Shown here: positions 1 through 5,462 of the stretch, piece by piece
Layout: each line of letters begins with the position of its first letter
Position numbering within the stretch: the first letter of the stretch is position 1
Assembly: GCF_012568245.1 (NCBI RefSeq)
Contig: NZ_CP046189.1
Span: 1 to 5,482 of the forward strand
From: Enterobacteriaceae endosymbiont of Donacia thalassina
Lineage (GTDB): Bacteria; Pseudomonadota; Gammaproteobacteria; Enterobacterales; Enterobacteriaceae
Direction of reading: 5' to 3'
Length of the DNA: 5,482 bases
Notes under the pieces: model-generated
What the model was told of the DNA's origin: nothing
What the model saw: only the letters and a program-made list of their open reading frames with translations
The model's database searches: none
Position numbers and translations under genes: made by a program

Positions 1-2772
1 ATGGGAAAAAATAATTTTTTAATTTCTAATATTTTTATTAAAATATTAGAAATATTAACAACTGTTTTTTTGATATATTTTTTTTTAACTAATAACGTAT
101 TTAAATTAGAAGCATCGAATAAAAAAACTAAACAATTAACATTTAAAATTTATATTTTAGAAAAAATAAAAAGAGAATATTTTTTTTTTCTTTTAAAAGA
201 AAGAAAATTTCATGAAAATATTTTTGATAAAAAACACATTAAAAATATATTAGAAAAAAAAATTTCTTCTATTAAAAAAGAAAACAAAATGGATTTAAGT
301 AAAAATGAAGTTATTTGGAATAACATTAAAAAAAATGCTGATAGCAGTAACTATTTAAATAAATATAATCCGCATTTTTTTATTTCAAAAAAAAAACAAA
401 ATATAAATGATAAAAATAATTTATTTTATTATTACTTATTAACGAAAAAAAAATTTTTAAACAATGTTTCTAACAAAGAAACATTTATAGAAAATTTTAA
501 ATTAAATGTACTTAATAATATTAATAATGAAATAAATAACAGGATACAAAAATATATTTATAAAATACTTAATAAATTTAAAATAAATGGAAAAACTTCC
601 ATAAAAATAAATTTAGATGAAAATTTAAATTTTAATAATTCTGAAATCAGTTTTCTTTTACCATTAATTGAAAATGAAAATTATATTTTTTTTATACAAA
701 ATAATATACATAAAACCAATAATAGAACTCAAAATAATTTGGGTTTTGGTTTAAGAAAAATGTTTTTTGATAACAATTATTTATTAGGAATAAATAATTT
801 TCTGGATTATGATATTTCTTTAGAAAACACAAGATTAGGTTTAGGTGTTGAATTCTGGAAAGAATTTTTTAAATTAAGTATTAATATGTATTATGGTTTA
901 AGTAGATGGCAACATACAAATATTCTAAAAAAAAAAACTAATTTTAATGATATAAATGATGATGAATTTTTTTCAAAACCAGCTACAGGATATGATTTTA
1001 GAATTAAAGGATATCTACCTAAAATACCAGAATTAATATTAAATTTTTATTATTCAAAATATTTAGGTAATATAGCTTTTAAAAAAAAAAATAATAGTGA
1101 AAATTATGAAAAAATTTTTTCACCCTCTATTTTTTCTTTCTCTATTAATTATAACCCAATACCTTTTTTAACTTTTACTATACAAAATTTTCAAACTTTA
1201 TTAGGAAAAAATAATATCCAATTCGGGGTTAATATTAATTGGAAATTAAATTCTTCATTATATGATCAAACACATACAAAAATTTCTAATATTTTTTCCT
1301 CTACTTATGATCATAGATATGATTTTGTTAATAGAAATAATAATATTTTATTAGAATATAGAAAAAAATTTTTAATAAAATTATTTACGAAAAAAAATAT
1401 TATTGGTTTTCCTAAAAAGGAATATTTTTTAGGACTAAAAATTAGTGCAGTTAATGAAATAAAAAATATATTTTTTAATGCTAATAATAATTTTTTAAAA
1501 AATGGGGGGTCAGTTAAGTTATATAATAATGATTATATTGTAATTATTCCTAGTTATGATTTTAGTAATGATAATAATAACATTTATACATTAAAAATTA
1601 CTGCCTCTGATACATTAGGTAATAAAGATATTTCATATATTAAAATAAAAGTTTTACACCCCTTAATAAATAAGAATTTTTCTACTTTAAATATTTTTCC
1701 AACAAAAATATTAGTTAATTCTGAAAAAGCAAAAATAACTTTTGAAGCTAGAGATAAAAATAATGAATTATTAACAGATATGAAAAACATTAATTTTATA
1801 GTAGAAAAAGGGAATTTAGCTGATAAACATAATATTCATGTAGGACCTATAACTGAGTATCCAAAAGGTACTTATTCTGCTTTAATCTCTAGTTCATCTG
1901 TTGGGGAAGTTTTATTTAGAGTAAGTATTAATAATATAGTTAATAAAAATCTTAGCAGCAAAATTTATTTTATCCCTCCCTCTGTAGATAATATGGTATT
2001 AAAAATAGATCCTAATATTCTCATTACAAAAGTTAGTAAACCAATTAAATTTTTGATAACAGTTTATGATAAATATGGTAAAAGATTTAAATTTTCTAAT
2101 ATACAAATAAAAAAAATTTTTGCTATGGATAGGCAGGGAGATTTTAGAAAAGATAGTGGCAAAATACATATTGAAGATATTACTAATCAAAAATCTTATG
2201 ATGGTGATAATTTTTTATTAACAACAGATATAAATGGTGAATTAAAACTTGAAATAACTGATCCCCACGGTATCGGGGTTCGTACCACATTTGAAATTAG
2301 TGCAAATAATTATATTACTAAAAAAATAAATTTAATTTTTACAGTACCTACAAGCCCTAATACCCCACGTGCTAGAATGTACGGGCACATGACTGAATTT
2401 TTATTTGTTAATGGGATAAAATTTAAAAGGCCTATTTTAAGTGCAGAACGTTTAGGAGATCAAGTTAATCATTATTTAAATGAAGATTGGTCAAAATTTA
2501 ATTGGTATAATGCAGTTTCATATTGTGAATCACAGGGATCTAGGTTACCAACAAAAGATGAATTATTGAATTTTTATCATGAACATTCAGGTGATGATTT
2601 ACTTAGTAATTATGGGTGGCCTATAGTTGAAAGATTTAATTTTATATGGACTTCTACTCCTATAATAAATATGTATTTTAGAGATCCATTACATTTTCAT
2701 ATTAATTTTTTAAATGGAGATATAGATAAAGGAATTACTGGGAATATTTTTTCATTTTTATGTGTAGAGTAG
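1..2772 (+). CDS. Intimin/invasin-family inverse autotransporter (adhesin) with C-terminal lectin-like domain
   Basis: A 923-residue protein, close to intimin (about 940) and Yersinia invasin (about 990). Residues 12-36 form a hydrophobic signal/anchor segment. Residues 40-165 are Lys/Asn-rich, and I see no clear LysM domain there. Residues 164-200 resemble the plug helix, followed by the family hallmark FLLPLIENENYIFF (218-231). The beta-barrel (about 215-425) contains LGFGLR, NTRLGLGVEFW, SRWQH, GYDFRIKGYLP and NYNPIPFLTF. The junction motif RYDFVNRNNNILLEY lies at 439-453. Ig-like/Big_1 domains follow at about 455-555, 558-655 and 661-780. The tip (782-923) starts with NTPRARMYGHM and has CESQGSRLPT and a WTST motif. 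The only two cysteines (842 and 921) lie in the tip, as expected for the intimin D3 disulfide. By family knowledge it needs Sec and BAM and displays its C-terminus outside the cell. The ATG is the first base of the window and is followed by a plausible signal peptide, so the start is probably real. No Shine-Dalgarno is visible across the inferred circular junction. The ligand cannot be read from sequence. Confidence 0.93.
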   Translation: MGKNNFLISNIFIKILEILTTVFLIYFFLTNNVFKLEASNKKTKQLTFKIYILEKIKREYFFFLLKERKFHENIFDKKHIKNILEKKISSIKKENKMDLSKNEVIWNNIKKNADSSNYLNKYNPHFFISKKKQNINDKNNLFYYYLLTKKKFLNNVSNKETFIENFKLNVLNNINNEINNRIQKYIYKILNKFKINGKTSIKINLDENLNFNNSEISFLLPLIENENYIFFIQNNIHKTNNRTQNNLGFGLRKMFFDNNYLLGINNFLDYDISLENTRLGLGVEFWKEFFKLSINMYYGLSRWQHTNILKKKTNFNDINDDEFFSKPATGYDFRIKGYLPKIPELILNFYYSKYLGNIAFKKKNNSENYEKIFSPSIFSFSINYNPIPFLTFTIQNFQTLLGKNNIQFGVNINWKLNSSLYDQTHTKISNIFSSTYDHRYDFVNRNNNILLEYRKKFLIKLFTKKNIIGFPKKEYFLGLKISAVNEIKNIFFNANNNFLKNGGSVKLYNNDYIVIIPSYDFSNDNNNIYTLKITASDTLGNKDISYIKIKVLHPLINKNFSTLNIFPTKILVNSEKAKITFEARDKNNELLTDMKNINFIVEKGNLADKHNIHVGPITEYPKGTYSALISSSSVGEVLFRVSINNIVNKNLSSKIYFIPPSVDNMVLKIDPNILITKVSKPIKFLITVYDKYGKRFKFSNIQIKKIFAMDRQGDFRKDSGKIHIEDITNQKSYDGDNFLLTTDINGELKLEITDPHGIGVRTTFEISANNYITKKINLIFTVPTSPNTPRARMYGHMTEFLFVNGIKFKRPILSAERLGDQVNHYLNEDWSKFNWYNAVSYCESQGSRLPTKDELLNFYHEHSGDDLLSNYGWPIVERFNFIWTSTPIINMYFRDPLHFHINFLNGDIDKGITGNIFSFLCVE

Positions 2773-2795
2773 AATAAAGGTAATACTCTTTTATA

Positions 2796-2826
2796 TATGT
2801 TTAAAACATAAGAATAATTTATTCTT
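2796..2826. terminator. Two adjacent palindromes between convergent genes, possible bidirectional terminator
   Basis: In the 59-bp gap between the convergent stop codons, TATGTTT-A-AAACATA (2796-2810) is a palindrome with 7-bp arms. AAGAATAA-T-TTATTCTT (2810-2826) has 8-bp arms and is followed by TTAAAATT. The arms are almost pure A/T, so the RNA hairpins would be weak and the U-tracts are poor. The main support is position, midway between converging genes. Arms this short are expected by chance in such A+T-rich DNA. Confidence 0.3.
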
Positions 2827-2831
2827 TAAAA

Positions 2832-3494
2832 TTAATATTTTTCTAAAACTAGAAAATTAGTTTTATTATTTTTTTTATTTGATATTTGATTTTTTAAAAT
2901 ATACAAATTATAAAAATTAGCAGATATTTTATTACCTATTGCAACTAATTTTTTAGATGGATTATTTTTAATTAACTTCATTGCTTTTGAAGAACTAGAA
3001 CAATATTCTACCCCCCAATTGGGATATTTTTTAATAAAATTACTACATTGTTTTAATGGTTCTGAATGACTAAAAATTTTTTCTATTTTATTTAGAACTA
3101 TATTTTTTTTACAAGCAACTAAACAATGTTGTATGGGTAATGTAAAATTTTTTTTTATAAATAAAAAATCATTTTTTTTTAATAATTTTAATACTTCTTT
3201 TATCAAACCTGTACAATTATTATAAATTGGTACTATAGCTAAATTAATAATTTCATTTTTGATATAAAAAAAAATTTCAGTAAAATTTATACAGCTTATA
3301 TTAATAAGAATTTTTTTAAAAAAATTCTTATTAATATAAGCTAATGTAGCTAAATGAGAATAACTTCCTATAGGTCCTAAAAAAGCAATACTTTTATGAT
3401 ATTTATTAATTATATTTTGTTGTAAATGATTTTTTTTTATAAAATCATTTATATTACAATTAATAATAATATTTTTTTTGATTGTTTTTAACAT
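2832..3494 (-). CDS. pheA: Prephenate dehydratase, monofunctional (PDT domain only of enterobacterial PheA)
   Basis: Converts prephenate to phenylpyruvate, the penultimate step to phenylalanine, in the cytosol. This 220-residue protein aligns in my reading with the central part of the E. coli bifunctional P-protein (386 aa). IAFLGPIGSYSHLA is at 36-49, IVPIYNNCTG at 87-96, the TLPIQHCL region at 118-125, FSHSEPLKQCSNF at 141-153, VAIGNKISANFYNLYIL at 184-200, and the terminal TNFLVLEK at 212-219 corresponds to TRFVVLARK. Residues about 12-34 (including HLQQNIINKY) resemble the last chorismate mutase helix and linker, so the gene seems cut down from a fused enterobacterial pheA. The chorismate mutase body and C-terminal ACT domain are absent. 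Asn92, Ser142, Gln149 and Thr212 match residues reported as important in E. coli (N160, S208, Q215, T278). Glu159 is replaced by Tyr91 and the Arg of TRF by Asn213. It lies 61 bp downstream of trfA on the same strand. No Shine-Dalgarno precedes the ATG. It is probably functional, but the substitutions leave some doubt. Confidence 0.93.
   Translation of the reverse strand: MLKTIKKNIIINCNINDFIKKNHLQQNIINKYHKSIAFLGPIGSYSHLATLAYINKNFFKKILINISCINFTEIFFYIKNEIINLAIVPIYNNCTGLIKEVLKLLKKNDFLFIKKNFTLPIQHCLVACKKNIVLNKIEKIFSHSEPLKQCSNFIKKYPNWGVEYCSSSSKAMKLIKNNPSKKLVAIGNKISANFYNLYILKNQISNKKNNKTNFLVLEKY
3293..3342. repeat. Perfect 50-bp palindrome inside pheA (25-bp arms, no spacer)
   Basis: The left arm (3293-3317) begins AGCTTATATTAATAAGAA and ends in seven T. 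The right arm (3318-3342) starts with seven A and is its exact reverse complement, so all 25 base pairs match with no spacer. It encodes residues from about Ala52 to Ser68 of PheA, between the GSYSHLA motif and the FTEIF segment, without breaking the frame. The DNA could extrude as a cruciform, and the mRNA could fold into a long A/U hairpin with a small loop at the centre. The protein here is only about two residues longer than E. coli PheA as I recall it, so this is not a large insertion. Confidence 0.95.
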
Positions 3495-3524
3495 TTTTTA
3501 TAAAAATAAATAATTAATAATCTC

Positions 3525-3553
3525 ATTATAAGATAAAATCTATAAAAAATAAA
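3525..3553 (-). promoter_or_regulatory. Candidate pheA promoter
   Basis: On the minus strand a perfect -10 hexamer TATAAT (3530 to 3525) sits about 30 nt before the pheA ATG. With a 17-bp spacer the -35 position reads TTTATT (3553 to 3548), which matches the consensus at only three of six bases. It fits the gap between the trfA stop and the pheA start, so pheA may be transcribed separately or by read-through from trfA. The extreme A+T content makes chance TATAAT matches common. Confidence 0.35.
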
Positions 3554-3555
3554 CA

Positions 3556-4404
3556 TTATTTTTTTATAATATAAACAACATCATTTTGATTTATCCAACA
3601 TTTCCATCCAGTTACTAGAGAAACTTCATATAAAGATTTTTTTAAAATTTGTCTAAATTTCCATAATATGAGAGTATTACTACCACATAACTTTTTTAAA
3701 GTTATTACCCTATAAGGTAGGGGGGTATTATGAGAACAATAAAAACAATGAATCCATTGAGATAATGGTTTTCCTTTTAGTTTTCTCCTCTCTTTTAAAG
3801 AAATAGCTGTCCACATAGAATTTATGAAAAAAGAAATTATATTTTTATTTAATAAAATTATATTTTTTTTTGTTTTATCATTTCTATACCATTCATGTAA
3901 TAAATGACCTATGTAAAAACAATCTTTATAATTTATTTCGATACTACAAATAGATAATCTAATTAAAGATGATTTTAGCCATTCATAATCTTTTTTACCT
4001 GTTTTTCTATCTATTGATTTTAAAAAAGAATAAGTAGAAAAAATAACTTTGTTGTCTAAAGGAGCTTTAGTAAACAAATATACACATTCCAACCAAACAT
4101 CTAAATCTGATTGATCTAAATTTTCACCTGTAAATCGTATAAAAAACCCATTTAATGATGTTTTTAAAACATTTTTTTCGTATTTTCTATTTCCCTTTTT
4201 TACTATCCCAAAAAGAGAACTACGTAATATAATATTTGGTACAGCTCTTTTATTTTTTGAAATTTTAGGAAAATATTTTTTTATATTGAATTTTTTATTT
4301 TCTATATATTGAACAGATTTAAACAAATCAGTCTTTTTTTTTTTTAAAATATGACTTTTTTTAATTAATAGATTAATCCTATCATAAATAAATTTTTTAC
4401 GCAT
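3556..4404 (-). CDS. trfA: TrfA-family plasmid replication initiator
   Basis: A 282-residue protein, almost the length of the short form TrfA-33 (285 aa) of plasmid RK2. Family-type blocks as I recognise them are RAVPNIILRSSLFG (53-66), FTGENLDQSDLDVWL (91-105), the DYEWLKSSLIRLSICSIEI segment (139-157), LSQWIHCFYCSH (214-225) and YRVITLKKLCGS (231-242) in the winged-helix C-terminal part. The first 50 residues are Lys-rich and less conserved. By family knowledge TrfA binds origin iterons as a monomer, opens the A+T-rich region and loads DnaB helicase. The iteron array at 5095-5296 on this window is the obvious target. A run of twelve A in the coding strand (4334-4345, residues 20-24) is intact in frame but prone to slippage. 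No Shine-Dalgarno precedes the ATG; the upstream DNA has several TATAAA-like boxes but none with a convincing -35. No partition, toxin-antitoxin or mobilisation gene accompanies it. Confidence 0.9.
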   Translation of the reverse strand: MRKKFIYDRINLLIKKSHILKKKKTDLFKSVQYIENKKFNIKKYFPKISKNKRAVPNIILRSSLFGIVKKGNRKYEKNVLKTSLNGFFIRFTGENLDQSDLDVWLECVYLFTKAPLDNKVIFSTYSFLKSIDRKTGKKDYEWLKSSLIRLSICSIEINYKDCFYIGHLLHEWYRNDKTKKNIILLNKNIISFFINSMWTAISLKERRKLKGKPLSQWIHCFYCSHNTPLPYRVITLKKLCGSNTLILWKFRQILKKSLYEVSLVTGWKCWINQNDVVYIIKK

Positions 4405-4578
4405 TTAAGTTAAAATAAAATTTATATACAAAAAAAAAGAAAAAACTTATAATTTTTGACATAATTTTCCCTCAGATAAAAATATTTTAAATCATTTTAT
4501 TTTTTCTTATTATTATTTATAATAATTACCAATTAGGCAACACACATATTAAGCATAATAATTAAAATTTAAAAATCA

Positions 4579-4630
4579 GTATCTGAAAAAAAACAGATGT
4601 ATGTGTTTGGTTTGGTGTTGTGTTAAACCT
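4579..4630 (+). other. Small tandem hairpins in a G/T-rich patch
   Basis: ATCTG-(8 A)-CAGAT (4581-4598) forms a 5-bp stem, extendable by two G-U pairs in RNA. It is followed by GGTTT (4609-4613) pairing with AAACC (4625-4629) around an 11-nt loop, with a T-rich stretch after it. ACACAT (4542-4547) can also pair with ATGTGT (4601-4606), enclosing the first hairpin. This could be a short transcript or terminator upstream of trfA, but the stems are short and no promoter is convincing. Confidence 0.25.
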
Positions 4631-4640
4631 TATCTATTTT

Positions 4641-4920
4641 ATTTTTTTACATACACTAGAACTCTTCTCTTTTCTTTCCTGATCTAATCTAATATTTTTA
4701 AACAAAATATAATAAATTTACCTATTTTTTTCCCATGTCTTCTATCCCATCCCCATATTCATACCTATGTATCTATCAAATACATATACACACATAATTT
4801 ATTTTTCTCTAACCTCATTATTACCACCCTACTTATATTTTTTATTTTTCGTTTTACACCACTAACTTTTTTTATATAACTCTTTCCTTATTTAATTTAT
4901 ACATATAGAAAAAACAACAA
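4641..4920 (+). other. Strongly C-over-G skewed tract
   Basis: In this 280-bp stretch I count about 60 C but only 6 G on the plus strand, and C/T runs are frequent (for example ACTCTTCTCTTTTCTTTCCT near 4661-4680 and CCCAT repeated near 4732-4755). There is no open reading frame. The iterons just beyond it have the opposite bias, with 7 G to 3 C per full unit. Such an asymmetry near an origin can reflect strand-specific mutation or a single-strand initiation signal; which one applies here is not shown. Confidence 0.7.
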
Positions 4921-5094
4921 ACAAAAACAAAAAAATTATATAAATAATATGATATGTAAATTGAACAATTATAAAACACTTAATATTCTACAATAATAAA
5001 AACCTATTTCTTATTTTATATATTTTTTCTTAAATGTCAACTTTTTTTTTATAAAAAAAATATATAAGTTTTTAATCAAATATATAACACACAA

Positions 5095-5296
5095 GATAGC
5101 AAGTAGCAAAAGACGGGATAGCAAGTAGCAAAAGACGGGATAGCAAGTAGCAAAAGACGGGATAGCAAGTAGCAAAGACGGGATAGCAAGTAGCAAAGAC
5201 AGTAGCAAAGACGGGATAGCAAGTAGCAAAGACGGGATAGCAAGTAGCAAAAGACGGGATAGCAAGTAGCAAAAGACGGGATAGCAAGTAGCAAAG
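5095..5296 (+). repeat. Iteron array of about ten tandem 21/22-bp direct repeats (probable oriV)
   Basis: Units start at 5095, 5117, 5139, 5161, 5182, 5201 (truncated), 5215, 5236, 5258 and 5280. The common core is GATAGCAAGTAGCAAA, followed by AGACGG in 22-bp units or GACGG in 21-bp units. Each full unit contains two adjacent heptamers, TAGCAAG and TAGCAAA. The fifth and sixth units share a 9-bp deletion across their junction, so together they span 33 bp; the tenth stops after GCAAAG. Head-to-tail repeats near two helical turns in length, beside an A+T block and on the same molecule as trfA, match TrfA-dependent origins such as RK2 oriV, whose iterons are also spaced by about 22 bp. Binding by this TrfA is inferred. 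Confidence 0.9.
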
Positions 5297-5329
5297 TGTA
5301 TATATTATATATTTTAGAATATATATATA

Positions 5330-5359
5330 TTTTATAATCTTTTATAATCTTTTATAATA
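5330..5359 (+). repeat. Three tandem 10-bp A+T repeats, candidate DNA unwinding element
   Basis: TTTTATAATC occurs at 5330-5339 and 5340-5349, and TTTTATAATA (one mismatch) at 5350-5359, starting 34 bp beyond the last iteron. Tandem A+T-rich repeats beside iterons are the usual site of first strand opening in iteron plasmids (13-mers in RK2). The assignment rests on location and repetition only. Confidence 0.5.
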
Positions 5360-5434
5360 AAAAAAAATATTTTTTATTTAAAACTTGTAAAATAAAAAAA
5401 AATATATATAATATAACTTATATGAATATTTATT

Positions 5435-5462
5435 TTGAAACACTTAATAAATCGACTAAATT
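5435..5462 (+). promoter_or_regulatory. Candidate promoter for the adhesin gene, valid only if the molecule is circular
   Basis: TTGAAA (5435-5440, five of six consensus bases) and TAAATT (5457-5462, four of six) are separated by 16 bp. The predicted transcript start would lie near 5469, about 14 nt before the ATG at position 1 across the junction. The later TATAAA at 5475-5480 is too close to the ATG to serve as a usual -10 box. Confidence 0.3.

Larger units (their letters stand above)
4405..5094. other. Non-coding region between trfA and the iterons
   Basis: A 690-bp stretch with no credible coding region on either strand and no recognisable tRNA or other structured RNA. It contains the leader of trfA (4405 to about 4500), a G/T-rich patch with small hairpins (4579-4630), a long C-rich, G-poor tract (4641-4920) and an A/T-only approach to the iterons. 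A weak DnaA-box-like nonamer TTATACATA (4897-4905, one mismatch from TTATNCACA) is present. The region is likely part of the replicon control or origin DNA, but this is inferred only from position. Confidence 0.6.

Noticed and set aside
1584..2190. Two minus-strand reading frames of 63-68 residues (1584-1790 and 1999-2190).
   Set aside because: Both lie wholly inside the adhesin gene on the opposite strand and show no recognisable domain; they are chance frames.
2263..2278. CCCC/GGGG inverted repeat within a G+C-rich patch of the adhesin gene.
   Set aside because: The stem has only four pairs and lies within a continuous, well-explained coding domain.
3423..3451. Inverted repeat with 11-bp arms (TAAATGATTTT / AAAATCATTTA) and 7-nt loop near the 5' end of pheA.
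   Set aside because: At this composition a stem of 11 with a short loop is roughly expected once in a window this size, so it is not evidence of regulation.
3581..3590. TTATCCAACA as a DnaA box.
   Set aside because: It differs from TTATCCACA by an extra base and lies in the C-terminal coding part of trfA; it is probably coincidence.
4456..4461. Perfect TTGACA on the plus strand as a promoter -35.
   Set aside because: No good -10 lies at 16-18 bp and no plus-strand gene follows for the rest of the window.
4405..5094. A tRNA or other housekeeping RNA gene in the long gap.
   Set aside because: I could not find a T-loop (GGTTCGA-like), a cloverleaf or any familiar RNA motif on either strand.
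5011..5294. Overlapping minus-strand reading frames with repeated LLAIPS/ATCYPVF-like peptides.
   Set aside because: They are translations of the iteron array. The 21/22-bp period shifts frame and produces the same peptides in all frames; there is no start context or domain.
5095..5296. CRISPR-like regular repeat array.
   Set aside because: Units abut with no unique spacers, each is only 21-22 bp, and no cas genes are present. Iterons explain it better.
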